Below, in pieces: positions 54,704 through 64,000 of a stretch of DNA of 64,000 nt (position 1 is its first letter; every line of letters begins with the position of its first letter). Made by a program: the position numbers and the translations under genes. The DNA comes from Rhodobacteraceae bacterium HLUCCO07 (GTDB lineage: Bacteria > Pseudomonadota > Alphaproteobacteria > Rhodobacterales > Rhodobacteraceae), in contig LJSU01000028.1 in NCBI GenBank assembly GCA_001314705.1, positions 124,001-188,000 on the forward strand, given 5' to 3'. Under the pieces are notes generated by a model. That model had not been told where the DNA came from. It did no database searches and saw only the letters and a program-made list of their open reading frames with translations.

Positions 54704-55317
54704 TGGGCATTTCGCATCTTCTGGAATCCTTTGATACCAGGGCCCAGGCCGCTGCCCCGGTCGTGTCGATAACCGAGGCGGACCTCGAGGAAAGCAAGCT
54801 CAAGGCTTTCGAAGAGGGATACAGGGCAGGTTGGGATGACGCGATCAAATCGCAATCCGACGACAAGACACGGATTTCCCAGGATTTCGCGCAGAATCTC
54901 CAACAGATCTCCTTTGCCTATCACGAGGCGCAGGCCGAGATCCTGAGATCCCTTAAGCCGGTTCTCGAGCAGGTTGTCGGGGTTCTTCTGCCCGAGATCG
55001 CAAGCTCGAGATTCGGATCGCGTCTGTTGTCCGAACTGATGACACTGACCGAAGCTTCCGCGCAGCATGAAGTCGAGATCGTCGTTTGCCCGGAAAACAG
55101 ACCTGCATTGGAGGCGATGCTGGCCCGATGCAACATCTCGTCCTTCAAGCTGTCGGCCGAGGAGAGCCTTGGCGCTGGACAGGCCTACATCCGGCTGGGC
55201 GAGATCGAGCGGCACATCGACCTGGATGCCGCCGTGAGCGAGATCCGCACCGCGGTCGAGGGCTTTTACCAACAACTGGAAAACGATGCCACGAAGGAGA
55301 TCGAGAATGCCGGATAA
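54700..55317 (+). CDS. fliH: FliH-like flagellar export accessory protein
   Basis: SKLKAFEEGYRAGWDDAI coiled coil, C-terminal LGAGQAYIRLGEIERHIDLDAAVSEI; ATGA overlap with fliF. Confidence 0.75.
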   Translation: MMGISHLLESFDTRAQAAAPVVSITEADLEESKLKAFEEGYRAGWDDAIKSQSDDKTRISQDFAQNLQQISFAYHEAQAEILRSLKPVLEQVVGVLLPEIASSRFGSRLLSELMTLTEASAQHEVEIVVCPENRPALEAMLARCNISSFKLSAEESLGAGQAYIRLGEIERHIDLDAAVSEIRTAVEGFYQQLENDATKEIENAG

Positions 55318-55600
55318 GGGCGACGCGCGGAACCAGGAAATGCCGCAAGGCGACATGTTCTCGGTCATTCCGATCGAGGTCACGGTCTCGGTCGGCAAGG
55401 CGCGCCCGATGATCCGTGACCTTCTTGCGCTGGGCGAGAATTCCATTCTCCCACTCGATACCCGTGTCGAAGATCCGGTCGAGCTTTTCGTGGGCGGTCG
55501 ACTGATCGCGCGGGGCGAGCTGGAAGAGCTCGAAGGGGAAGACGCGGGGCAACTGGGGGTACGGCTGACCGAGATCATCAAGCAAGGCGGAAGCTTCTAG
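55307..55600 (+). CDS. fliN: Flagellar switch protein FliN
   Basis: IPIEVTVSVGKARPMIRDLLALGENSILPLDTRVEDPVELFVGGRLIARGELEEL (SpoA domain). Confidence 0.9.
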   Translation: MPDKGDARNQEMPQGDMFSVIPIEVTVSVGKARPMIRDLLALGENSILPLDTRVEDPVELFVGGRLIARGELEELEGEDAGQLGVRLTEIIKQGGSF

Positions 55601-56341
55601 ATGAGGGGCCCGCGGATCTTCGGGTTCCTCGCCGTCTTTCTTGTCGCGGCACTCGCGCCATCGCTTGCGCCGGCGCAGGAGCTCTCCATCGGGTTTGGCG
55701 AAAACGGGTCGATCACCGGCACCTCCATTCAGCTCATCGCGCTGATCACCGTATTGAGCGTGGCCCCCGGCCTTGCCATCATGATCACCTGTTTCCCGAT
55801 GATCGTCACGGTCTTGTCGATCCTGCGCCAGGGCATCGGGTTGCAGCAATCGCCGCCGAACATGTTCATCGTGAGCCTTGCCCTCTTTCTGACCTATTTT
55901 GTCATGGAGCCGGTCTTCGAAGAGGCCTGGCGGGTCGGGATCTCACCAATGATCTCGGAGCAAATCAGCGCCGAGACGGGTTTGGTGCGGGCGCTTGACC
56001 CGTTTCGCGACTTCATGGCGGGGCGACTGGATCTTTCGACGTTCGAGGCCATGGCGGCGCTGCGTCCGGATTATTCCGGGACGCAGGAACTTCGGGACTC
56101 GCCCATGTCGATCCTGATCCCCAGTTTCCTGCTCTCGGAAATCTCGCGGGCGTTTCAGATCGGTTTCCTCGTCTTCCTGCCCTTCCTGATCATCGACATC
56201 GTCGTGGCCGCGGTCTTGATGTCGATGGGCATGATGATGGTTCCGCCCGCCCTGGTCTCGTTGCCCTTCAAGCTGTCGTTCTTCGTGCTTGCCGATGGTT
56301 GGAGCCTGATATCGGCAAGCCTCGTGAGCGGGTATTTGTAG
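55601..56341 (+). CDS. fliP: Flagellar export protein FliP
   Basis: FPMIVTVLSILRQGIGLQQSPPNMFIVSLALFLTYFVMEPVF; FLLSEISRAFQIGFLVFLPFLIIDIVVAAVLMSMGMMMVPPALVSLPFKLSFFVL. Confidence 0.96.
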   Translation: MRGPRIFGFLAVFLVAALAPSLAPAQELSIGFGENGSITGTSIQLIALITVLSVAPGLAIMITCFPMIVTVLSILRQGIGLQQSPPNMFIVSLALFLTYFVMEPVFEEAWRVGISPMISEQISAETGLVRALDPFRDFMAGRLDLSTFEAMAALRPDYSGTQELRDSPMSILIPSFLLSEISRAFQIGFLVFLPFLIIDIVVAAVLMSMGMMMVPPALVSLPFKLSFFVLADGWSLISASLVSGYL

Positions 56342-56409
56342 GGGGGCCTTGCCCTCCGGTGCCGGGCGGGCCAGGGCGCGCCGCAACGCGCCTTGTCGGG
56401 CTGGCGGAT

Positions 56410-58470
56410 CTAGCGACGCCCTTCCCTGAGCCACGCCAGGATCAGCAGGCCGGCTGCCAGCAGGAGCGACAACCATGCGGGCAACAGGGCGCGCGTTTTC
56501 ATGTCCGTGACGTCATAGGCCGCGCGCGGGGTGATGCCCAGCCAGCCGCGCCCCGTTGCCGGCCTTCCCGTCTTGACCGTTCGGATGGTCGGCATCCCCT
56601 CGCTCAGGCGTTTCGAGCCGCCGCGATGTGCCTCCAGAACGGGTTCGATCCAGTCCGGCCCTGCAACGGAGTCGACGAATTCGCGCGGCGAGACCGGCCC
56701 GAGACCCACCAGGGCGGATTTCTCGTCGTCGGACAACCGGTAAAGCCCGATCTCGTCGCCCTCGGCGGTGCCCTCGAACACGCCCGGAGTGCTTTCGACC
56801 AGCCGGTGTTCAGAGGATTCGCCATCCGGCGACGTGACCGTGACGGGGGCGGCCGTGTCGGCCAGCGTGCGCCGGGTGATCTTGATATTCTTGCCATCGG
56901 GCTCGGCGACAAGATCTTCCTCCTCGAGCTCGGGCTCCTTCATCATCCAGTGCGAAAGGCGCCGCAGCAAGTCCAGTTGCGGCCCGCCGCCTTCGAAACC
57001 GCGGTTCCAGAGCCAGGCGTGATCCGACGCCAGGAGCGCGATCCGCCCCTCGCCGACCCGGTCGAGGACCAGCAGCGGCGCACCCTCGTGTCCATCCATG
57101 ACGACATGACCGTCACGCTCTTCTACCGGTGTCACCTCGATCTGGCGCATCCAGCGGCCCCAATCGGCAGGCTGATCGGATGCATCGAGGTTTGACGTGA
57201 CGGGGTGGCGCTTGCCAAGCTCGCTCACCTTCGGGCGATATCCGCGCTCGATCACCCTGGCGGTCGGGCTTGCGGGCAGAACCTCGGAGAGGGGCGAGCG
57301 GAAAATGCTGTCGGCGCTGGCGAAATCCGGACCCGCCGCGACGAGGACGGCCCCGCCTCCCTCGACATACTGGCGCACATTGTCGAGATAGACCGAGGGC
57401 AGAATCCCCCGCCGCTTGTAGCGGTCGAAGATGATCAGGTCGAAATCGTCGATCTTCTCGATGAACAATTCCCGGGTGGGAAAGGCGATGAGCGAAAGCT
57501 CCCCGACCGGAACGCCATCCTGCTTTTCCGGTGGTCTGAGGATCGTGAAATGCACCAGATCCACGGAGCTGTCGGATTTCAGGAGATTGCGCCATGTCCG
57601 GCTGCCTGGATGTGGCTCACCCGAGACGAGAAGCACGCGCAGGCGGTCCCGGACGCCGTTGACCTGCACCAGCGCGATATTGTTGCGCGCCGTCAGTTCG
57701 CCCTCGGTCTCGGGCGTCGATATCTGAAAGACATTGCGACCGGTGTGATTGATCTGGATCGGGATGTCGACGGATCGCCCCACCGGGACGTCAAGACTGA
57801 CAGGCGGCTCGCCATCGACCGATACCTCGAGCGGGGCAACGGAGGCGTCGTCGGGCACCGCGCCGCTGTCCTCGACCCGGACCGTGAGCGTGACCTCCTC
57901 GTCGAGAATGGCAAAGGCCGGTGCATCTTCGACAACGATCTGCCGATCCCAGTCGGATGGCTCACCGGTCAATAGCAGGTGCATCGGCGCGGACAGGTCG
58001 GGGGCATTCTCGACATCGTGAATCCGGCCGTCGCTGATCAGGAAAACGCCGGAAATTCGCGAACGTGGTTCCTTGTTCAGGGCGCGGGTGAGCGCGGTCA
58101 TGAGCCGCGTCCCGCTATCCCCTTCGCCATCGTCCACATCGACGCGGCGTATCTCGGTGTCGCCGAGGTTCGAGAGGCGGGTTTCGAGTTCCTCGAAGGC
58201 GGTTTCGGATTGCCCGGCCCTGTCTCCGAGGGTCTGGCTGGCGCTGTTGTCGACCACGACGATGGCGATATCGTTCAGCGCCTGCCGCTCCTCCTGCTGA
58301 ATGCGCGGAGACAGCAAGGCCAGGATCAGGACGGCGGCCCCGAGCAATCGGAACACCCAGCCCGACAGGCCACGCCAGACGGCCAGTCCCAGGAGGACGG
58401 CGGTGATCAGCGCGAGCACGGCAATGATCGGCCAGGGCAGAAGCGGTATGAAGACGACGGATGTGTTCAT
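56410..58470 (-). CDS. Membrane protein, VWA/glutamine-amidotransferase-like, of the MoxR-DUF58-BatA cluster
   Basis: TM segments at both ends, IAIVVVDNSASQ, DLIIFDRYKRRGILPSVYLDNVRQYVEGGGAVLVAAGP. Confidence 0.72.
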   Translation of the reverse strand: MNTSVVFIPLLPWPIIAVLALITAVLLGLAVWRGLSGWVFRLLGAAVLILALLSPRIQQEERQALNDIAIVVVDNSASQTLGDRAGQSETAFEELETRLSNLGDTEIRRVDVDDGEGDSGTRLMTALTRALNKEPRSRISGVFLISDGRIHDVENAPDLSAPMHLLLTGEPSDWDRQIVVEDAPAFAILDEEVTLTVRVEDSGAVPDDASVAPLEVSVDGEPPVSLDVPVGRSVDIPIQINHTGRNVFQISTPETEGELTARNNIALVQVNGVRDRLRVLLVSGEPHPGSRTWRNLLKSDSSVDLVHFTILRPPEKQDGVPVGELSLIAFPTRELFIEKIDDFDLIIFDRYKRRGILPSVYLDNVRQYVEGGGAVLVAAGPDFASADSIFRSPLSEVLPASPTARVIERGYRPKVSELGKRHPVTSNLDASDQPADWGRWMRQIEVTPVEERDGHVVMDGHEGAPLLVLDRVGEGRIALLASDHAWLWNRGFEGGGPQLDLLRRLSHWMMKEPELEEEDLVAEPDGKNIKITRRTLADTAAPVTVTSPDGESSEHRLVESTPGVFEGTAEGDEIGLYRLSDDEKSALVGLGPVSPREFVDSVAGPDWIEPVLEAHRGGSKRLSEGMPTIRTVKTGRPATGRGWLGITPRAAYDVTDMKTRALLPAWLSLLLAAGLLILAWLREGRR

Positions 58471-61226
58471 TGTCCCAGCCTGTCCAGAAGCGCAGGCACA
58501 TGGACCTGGTCCGATTTGTAGTTCCCGGTCAGCACGTACATGACTAGGTTGACCCCGAAGCGGTAGGCCATTTCACGCTGGCGATCCCCGGCAACGCCGC
58601 GTCCCACGGGGAAGCTCGGGTTTCCGCGCTCATCCACCGCCCAGGCCGCTGCCCAGTCGTTGCCGCCGATCACGACCGGCGTCACACCGTCGTTGAGATT
58701 GCGGAACGGCATGCCCTCGGCCTGTTCCGCGTCCGGCGGCGATGCCTCGACCCAGATGTCGCGATCGCGGTGTCGCCCCGGGAATTCCTTCAACAGGTAG
58801 AAGGTGCGCATGAGCACATGATCGGACGGAACAGGCTCGATTTGCGGAATGTCGAGTGGTCGCGCCAGTTGCTGAAGCTTGCGGCCATTCGGGCTTGCCG
58901 TGCCATAGCCCGAGATGTCGCCGTCGCGCGTGTCGAAAAGGATCATCCCGCCCGAGCGCAGATACTGGTTGAGCTTGTCATAGGCGCGCTCCGAGGGTCG
59001 GGCCTGTTCGGGTGTGATCGGCCAGTAGATGATCGGGTAAAAGGCCAGCTCGTCCTGTTCGAGGTCGACGCCGATCGGCGTGCCCGGCTCCACCGATGTG
59101 CGCTGAGAGAGAGTTTGCGACAAGCCCGTCAGGCCGGCATGAGCGGTGTCGTCAATGCTGTTGTCGCCGGTCAGGACATGCGCGAAAACGACCTCGGAGG
59201 TGGCACGGATCGCGCGTTCGTCATCGGCCGTGGCCTTTGGCGGCGCGATCAGGATCGCCAACGCCAAGACACTGGCGGCGCTCGCCCCGCGCGCGATGTA
59301 AAGCCGCCCCGACAGGGCCAGAGAGGCGAGGATATCGAAGCAGAGCAAGGCAAGTGACAAGGCCAGGAACCACCCGGCAAGTGGAGTTTCGCCGTTGCGC
59401 GTCATGCCCAGAACCCGGGCATTCTCGGGCCAGTTCATCTCGGCCAGTTGATCCCCGGGCGCAAAGACATTTCGCGCGATCACCCGGTCGTCCCGTTGGT
59501 AGAGGCCCGCGCGCATCTCCTCGCCCAGCGTCTCTGTGACAAGCGATTCACCATCGACGCCGGGCAGGTTGCTGCCATCTTCAAGCCTGCCATATCCGTC
59601 GAGAACGAGGACCGGCTCCCAGAAGGTGTCGGAAAGATCCTGCTCCCCGTCGGGGGTGCTGACGGATGCGACGGACAGACGATCCAGCATGTCGACGAAA
59701 AGCCCGGAGAGCGGCAGGCTCGACCATTCGGCATTGGCGGTGACGTGAAAGAAGGTCACCCGCCCGTCGCCCAATCCCTTGCTTGTGACAAGTGGGGTGT
59801 CATCGCTCAACCGCGCCAGAACGCGATCCGACAATGACGGGTCGGGCTGGGCCAGCACCTGTGCATTCACGGTGACATCGTCAGGGATGTTCAGACCGGC
59901 AAAGGGCGAATCGTCGTCAAATGGCGCTAGCGTCTTGGGCTCGCCCCAGCTCATCGCGCCGCCGACCGTGCGCCCGCCCGCGCGCAGCCTGACCGGCATG
60001 AGGGGATGCTCGTCCTCGCGGCTGATTTCGCTGGCCGCGACGCGTGGACCGGCGAACCGCAAGAGCTGCCCGCCCTCTTCGACCCATTCGGTCAGGGCGG
60101 CCTCGTCATCGGGGGCAAGTTCGGCGATGTCGGCAAGGATCACCACGTCGGGATTGGCGGGCAGAACCTCGCCCAGCGCCCCTTCGAGGAGTTCCGCATT
60201 CGGTTGCAGGGCGTTTCGCAGGAAATGCAGGGGCGACAACAATTCGAGCCCTTCACGATCCTCGCGCGTCGAGATGAGCGCCACCTCGCGGCGTCCGAGA
60301 CTGTCATCGCTGAGGGCCACGGCGCCGGCACTTTCGACCCCCTCGAGGGCCAGCCGCGAGATTCGGCCACGCATTTCCGCGGGGAGCGACCGGCTTTCGG
60401 TGATGTCGGCCTGATCCGGTTCGAAGGCCAATTCCTGCTCGTCGAGGACCGTCTCGCTTCCGTTCGGATCGGTTCCGATGAACTGCACCGTGGCGGACTG
60501 CGCGGTCCCGGTCGCCGACCGTGACAGGTCGAACTCGATCGCGCCATCCTTGTAGCGCGGCGCGGTGATGGCCTGCACCGGCCGGTCGGCCTCGAGGATC
60601 GTGGTGCGCCCCGACCCCTGGAACGTCTCGAAAAGCGCCTCGCGCCCGTCGCGTGCCAAACCATCGGACAGCCAGACGGTTTCCATGTCATCACGCTCGG
60701 GCAGCAGTGCGGCAAATCGCTCCATCCGCTCGGGCGTGGGCAGCCACGGGGCCGGGTGCAGCCCGGCGAGGGTGTCGCGCAGGTCGGATGCAGAGACGAA
60801 GACCGGCGCTTCGGGGCGGCCGGCCAGGAGGCTCACCGCCGCCGTGCGGCCCGCCCGGCTTGCCTCGGCCAACAGTTCGTCGACCTTCTGAATCCGCGCA
60901 TCCCAGTCATCGGCACTGGCCCAGCCGCCGTCCATCACCACGAGAAGCGGCCCCTGGCCGACTGCACCGCGCTCATCGGGGTTCAGCACCGGGCCGGCCA
61001 ACCCGATGATGATCGCCGCCACCGCAAGCGTGCGCAGCAGCAAGAGCCACCAGGGCGTGCGGTCCGAAATGCTGTCATCGTCCTTGAGGCCAAGGAGAAG
61101 AGTAACCGCCGGAAATCGCCTGCGGATCGGGGCCGGGGGGACCGCGCGCAGCAGGATCCACAGCACCGGCAGCGCGATCAGGGCGAGAAGCAGCCAGGGG
61201 GCCGTAAAGGCAAGTGCACCCATCAT
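58467..61226 (-). CDS. BatA-domain/DUF4159-type membrane protein
   Basis: LAFTAPWLLLALIALPVLWILLRAVPP BatA N-term; C-term DELAFYPIIYWPITPEQARPSERAYDKLNQYLRSGGMILFDTRDGD. Confidence 0.83.
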   Translation of the reverse strand: MMGALAFTAPWLLLALIALPVLWILLRAVPPAPIRRRFPAVTLLLGLKDDDSISDRTPWWLLLLRTLAVAAIIIGLAGPVLNPDERGAVGQGPLLVVMDGGWASADDWDARIQKVDELLAEASRAGRTAAVSLLAGRPEAPVFVSASDLRDTLAGLHPAPWLPTPERMERFAALLPERDDMETVWLSDGLARDGREALFETFQGSGRTTILEADRPVQAITAPRYKDGAIEFDLSRSATGTAQSATVQFIGTDPNGSETVLDEQELAFEPDQADITESRSLPAEMRGRISRLALEGVESAGAVALSDDSLGRREVALISTREDREGLELLSPLHFLRNALQPNAELLEGALGEVLPANPDVVILADIAELAPDDEAALTEWVEEGGQLLRFAGPRVAASEISREDEHPLMPVRLRAGGRTVGGAMSWGEPKTLAPFDDDSPFAGLNIPDDVTVNAQVLAQPDPSLSDRVLARLSDDTPLVTSKGLGDGRVTFFHVTANAEWSSLPLSGLFVDMLDRLSVASVSTPDGEQDLSDTFWEPVLVLDGYGRLEDGSNLPGVDGESLVTETLGEEMRAGLYQRDDRVIARNVFAPGDQLAEMNWPENARVLGMTRNGETPLAGWFLALSLALLCFDILASLALSGRLYIARGASAASVLALAILIAPPKATADDERAIRATSEVVFAHVLTGDNSIDDTAHAGLTGLSQTLSQRTSVEPGTPIGVDLEQDELAFYPIIYWPITPEQARPSERAYDKLNQYLRSGGMILFDTRDGDISGYGTASPNGRKLQQLARPLDIPQIEPVPSDHVLMRTFYLLKEFPGRHRDRDIWVEASPPDAEQAEGMPFRNLNDGVTPVVIGGNDWAAAWAVDERGNPSFPVGRGVAGDRQREMAYRFGVNLVMYVLTGNYKSDQVHVPALLDRLGQ

Positions 61227-62101
61227 CGGCGCGCTCCGTCGATCGCCTGATACAGCCAGAGCAGGGCGGATTGCGCGCTTTCGCTGGTATGGTGGCAATG
61301 ATAACGCCACCCGACCACGGCGCACATGGCTTCAAGCTCGGCCTTTCGGCGCGCCAGCCTTTCCAGATAGTTCTCGCGCAGTTCGGACGCCTTGAGCGTT
61401 TCATGCGAGAGTGATCCGGCGACGCTTTCGAAAAGGGTGCGTCCCCGGAACGGGAAGCTTTCCTCGGCCGGGTCGAGCACCTGAAACAGAACGCCGCGCA
61501 CGCCGCGATCCGCCGCATCGGTCAGCGCCGACAGAACGGGGGCGGGATCGGCAAGGAAATCGGACATGAACACCGCGGACGCATGGGCAATCAGGCCGCG
61601 TGTGTCGGGCGCGGCATAGTCGGCATCCTGATCCTCGGACAGCGCCTGGGCCAGCCGGGTGATCTGAACCTCGCCGCGCCGCGGGGGCAGCAACCCGCCC
61701 AACAGGCCGACACGTTCGCCGGCCCGCAACAGCAGGATCGAGAGGGCCAGCCCGATCAATCGCGCGCGGTCGGACTTGTCCGGGAGGGTATCCGAACTGG
61801 CAAAGCGCATCGAGGCGGCAGGATCGATCCAGAGCTGCACACTTTGCGCGATCTGCCATTCCTTTTCACGCACGAACTGCGTGTCGGAGCGGGCCGAGCG
61901 CCGCCAGTCGATCATTCGCCGCGAATCCCCGGCCTGCATCGGGCGGTATTGCCAGAAATCGTCACCCTGCCCGGCGCGGCGGCGCCCATGCTCGCCCATG
62001 AGAACGGACCCGGCCAGATGGTCGGCCCGGGCGAGCAGATACGGAAGACGCGACGCCTCCTGTTCGGCCGTCTGCTTGAGAGAGGACGGGCTCTGGCTCA
62101 C
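61223..62101 (-). CDS. DUF58 domain-containing protein
   Basis: AGQGDDFWQYRPMQAGDSRRMIDWRRSARSDTQFVREKEWQIAQSVQLWIDPAASM. Confidence 0.9.
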   Translation of the reverse strand: MSQSPSSLKQTAEQEASRLPYLLARADHLAGSVLMGEHGRRRAGQGDDFWQYRPMQAGDSRRMIDWRRSARSDTQFVREKEWQIAQSVQLWIDPAASMRFASSDTLPDKSDRARLIGLALSILLLRAGERVGLLGGLLPPRRGEVQITRLAQALSEDQDADYAAPDTRGLIAHASAVFMSDFLADPAPVLSALTDAADRGVRGVLFQVLDPAEESFPFRGRTLFESVAGSLSHETLKASELRENYLERLARRKAELEAMCAVVGWRYHCHHTSESAQSALLWLYQAIDGARR

Positions 62102-63105
62102 GCAGCGGCCTCGTGGCGCAGGATATCGCGTGCCACCGTGTCGATCAGATCCGTCAGGCTGTCGCCGCGTGCGCGGGCAGCGAAATTGAGGGCCATGCGG
62201 TGGCTCAGGACCGGCCGGGCCATGGCAAGGATGTCATCCGGCCCCGGCGCCAACCGTCCTTCGAGCAGGGCGCGTGCCCTGACCGTCAGCATGAGCGCCT
62301 GCGCGGCGCGCGGCCCGGGACCCCAGGCCACGTTGGTGCGGATGGTTTCGCTCGCGGTCGGGTCGTCGGGACGAAAGGCACGGACCAGATCGAGGATCTG
62401 CTCCACGATCGCATCCCCGACCGGCATTCGCCGCAGCAGGTTTTGCGCGGCGATCAGGTCAGACGCGGAAAACACGTTCTCTGCCTGTTGTTCGGTCTCC
62501 CCGGTCGTTTCCAGAAGGATGGATTTCTCGGTGTCCCGGTCCGGGTATGCGACGTCGATCTGCACGAGGAATCGGTCGAGCTGTGCCTCGGGCAGGGGGT
62601 AGGTGCCTTCCTGTTCGATCGGGTTCTGCGTGGCGAGAACATGAAACGGCGTCTCAAGCGCCCGGTCCTTGCCCGCAACGGTGACGCGCCGCTCCTGCAT
62701 GGCCTGAAGCAGGGCGGATTGCGTGCGCGGGCTGGCGCGGTTGATTTCATCGGCCATCAGAAGCTGGCAGAACACCGGCCCCTCGATGAACTTGAAGCTG
62801 CGGCTGCCATCAGCGCCGGTTTCGAGCACCTCGCTGCCCAGGATATCCGAGGGCATGAGGTCGGGCGTGAATTGAACCCGGTTTCCTTCGAGTCCCATCA
62901 CCGTCGAAAGCGTTTCGACCAGCCGTGTCTTTCCAAGGCCGGGCAGCCCGATCAAAAGCCCGTGACCGCCGCAAAGAAGCGCCGAAAGCGTCAGGTCGAC
63001 AACCGAGCCCTGGCCGATGAAACGCCGCGTGATCGAGGCCTTGGCGCGGGCAAGCCGCTCTTCGAGCGCCTCGATCTCGGGGACCAGGGTTTCGGAATGG
63101 GACAT
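62098..63105 (-). CDS. MoxR-family AAA ATPase
   Basis: GLPGLGKTRLVETLSTVMGLEGNRVQFTPDLMPSDILG, LLMADEINRASPRTQSALLQAMQERRVT, LATQNPIEQEGTYPLPEAQLDRFL. Confidence 0.95.
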   Translation of the reverse strand: MSHSETLVPEIEALEERLARAKASITRRFIGQGSVVDLTLSALLCGGHGLLIGLPGLGKTRLVETLSTVMGLEGNRVQFTPDLMPSDILGSEVLETGADGSRSFKFIEGPVFCQLLMADEINRASPRTQSALLQAMQERRVTVAGKDRALETPFHVLATQNPIEQEGTYPLPEAQLDRFLVQIDVAYPDRDTEKSILLETTGETEQQAENVFSASDLIAAQNLLRRMPVGDAIVEQILDLVRAFRPDDPTASETIRTNVAWGPGPRAAQALMLTVRARALLEGRLAPGPDDILAMARPVLSHRMALNFAARARGDSLTDLIDTVARDILRHEAAA

Positions 63106-63160
63106 GGAAAAACTCCTGCAGTTCGGATAGCCTTGGGTGAGTGTAACGCGCGGAACAGGA

Positions 63161-63769
63161 ATGGCAAAAGCTATGAGCGGACAAATGACCGTGAACCCGT
63201 CATTGGAAGGGGTTGTTGCCTCGGCAAAGGCTGCCAAGGGCGCGAAGGGCCTGCCCCCGGTGCACAAGTGGAATCCGCCGTTTTGCGGTGATCTCGACAT
63301 GCGGATCGCGCCGGATGGCACGTGGTACTATCTCGGAACGCCGATCGGGCGCCCGGAATTGGTCAGGCTGTTTTCCACCATATTGCGCAAGGACGGGGAC
63401 GACTATTTCCTGGTGACCCCGGTCGAAAAGGTGGGAATCACGGTGGATGATGCGCCCTTCGTGGCGGTCGATTTCACGCGCGAAGGCGAGGGCCGGGACC
63501 AGGTCTTGACCTTTGGCACAAATGTCGGGGACCATGCGGCGGCGTCCGCAGAGAACCCGATCCGGGTCGAGATCGACGCCGATACCGGTGAGCCAAGACC
63601 CTATGTCCTGATTCGCGCGAACCTGGAAGCCCTGATCGACCGGAAGAGCTTCTACCGCCTTGTCGAGCTTGGAGCGCAACACGAGATTGACGGCGTCGAT
63701 TGGTTCGGCGTGTGGTCCGGCGGGGTGTTCTTTCCCATCCTCAGATCATCGGACATGGATGACACTTGA
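63161..63769 (+). CDS. DUF1285 domain-containing protein (start uncertain)
   Basis: [63 protein letters not shown]. Confidence 0.87.
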   Translation: MAKAMSGQMTVNPSLEGVVASAKAAKGAKGLPPVHKWNPPFCGDLDMRIAPDGTWYYLGTPIGRPELVRLFSTILRKDGDDYFLVTPVEKVGITVDDAPFVAVDFTREGEGRDQVLTFGTNVGDHAAASAENPIRVEIDADTGEPRPYVLIRANLEALIDRKSFYRLVELGAQHEIDGVDWFGVWSGGVFFPILRSSDMDDT

Positions 63770-63773
63770 GATG

Positions 63774-64000
63774 TCAATGCACGACGAATTCGGCATGAAG
63801 GGCGCCTGCGGCCTTGATGCTCTTGAGGATGTCGATCATGTCGCGCGGGGCGACGCCGAGGGCATTCAGCCCGGCGACAACTTCTGACAGCGAGGTGCCC
63901 GGCGAAACCTCTGCGAGCGCCACGCCCGGTTCCTCCTCGATCTCGACATCCGTTCGCGGCACCGTGATGGTGTCGCCCTCGGCGAAGGGGTTGGGTTGAA
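63774..64000 (-). CDS. flgI: Flagellar P-ring protein FlgI, C-terminal part (truncated by window edge)
   Basis: Frame continues past the listed GTG to the edge: QPNPFAEGDTITVPRTDVEIEEEPGVALAEVSPGTSLSEVVAGLNALGVAPRDMIDILKSIKAAGALHAEFVVH. Confidence 0.9.
   Translation of the reverse strand, partial: QPNPFAEGDTITVPRTDVEIEEEPGVALAEVSPGTSLSEVVAGLNALGVAPRDMIDILKSIKAAGALHAEFVVH

Noticed and set aside
1-64000. CRISPR arrays, rRNA or tRNA genes, transposases, prophage genes
   Set aside because: None seen: no regularly spaced direct repeats, no cloverleaf or rRNA-like tract I could support, no integrase/transposase motifs in any ORF. Not exhaustively tested by computation.

Overview
The window is about 64 kb of GC-rich alphaproteobacterial chromosome, most likely Rhodobacterales/Roseobacter-type judging from FlaF/FlbT, DUF1217, DUF2794 and the protein style. 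It is dominated by a flagellar regulon in three blocks. Block A (~2.5-19.9 kb): flgD, fliK, flgJ-like, flgN-like, fliC, flaF, flbT, DUF1217, fliI, flgBC-fliE-fliQ-flgFGAH, a fliL-like gene, flhB-fliR-flhA, and an SLT lytic transglycosylase. Block B (~48.3-56.3 kb): a large secreted protein, motA, motE-like, a small membrane protein, fliL, fliF, fliH-like, fliN, fliP. Block C: the C-terminus of flgI at the right edge. Between the blocks lie a heme-uptake/TonB operon (hmuSTUV-exbB-exbD-exbD-tonB with divergent hmuR), a pncA - hybrid histidine kinase - pncB gene set, trhO, an acetamidase/Gfo-Idh-MocA/NitT-TauT ABC operon, a small polysaccharide locus (Wza-like, epimerase, sugar transferase), an amidase, a translationally coupled ynjF-ynjB-ynjC-ynjD operon, and a MoxR-DUF58-BatA/DUF4159 cluster. 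yjbH (truncated) and yjbF sit at the left edge. I saw no CRISPR array, rRNA, confident tRNA, transposase or phage. Best leads: a dispersed intergenic repeat (3 copies, GGGGGGTGAyrTCCGGCTG core with GTTAAC boundaries), the 734-aa secreted protein plus a small membrane protein in the motA/motE/fliL operon, the pncA-kinase-pncB linkage, the uncharacterised ynjFBCD operon, and CtrA-like sites at flagellar promoters. All family calls come from reading protein sequences by eye; no database search was run.
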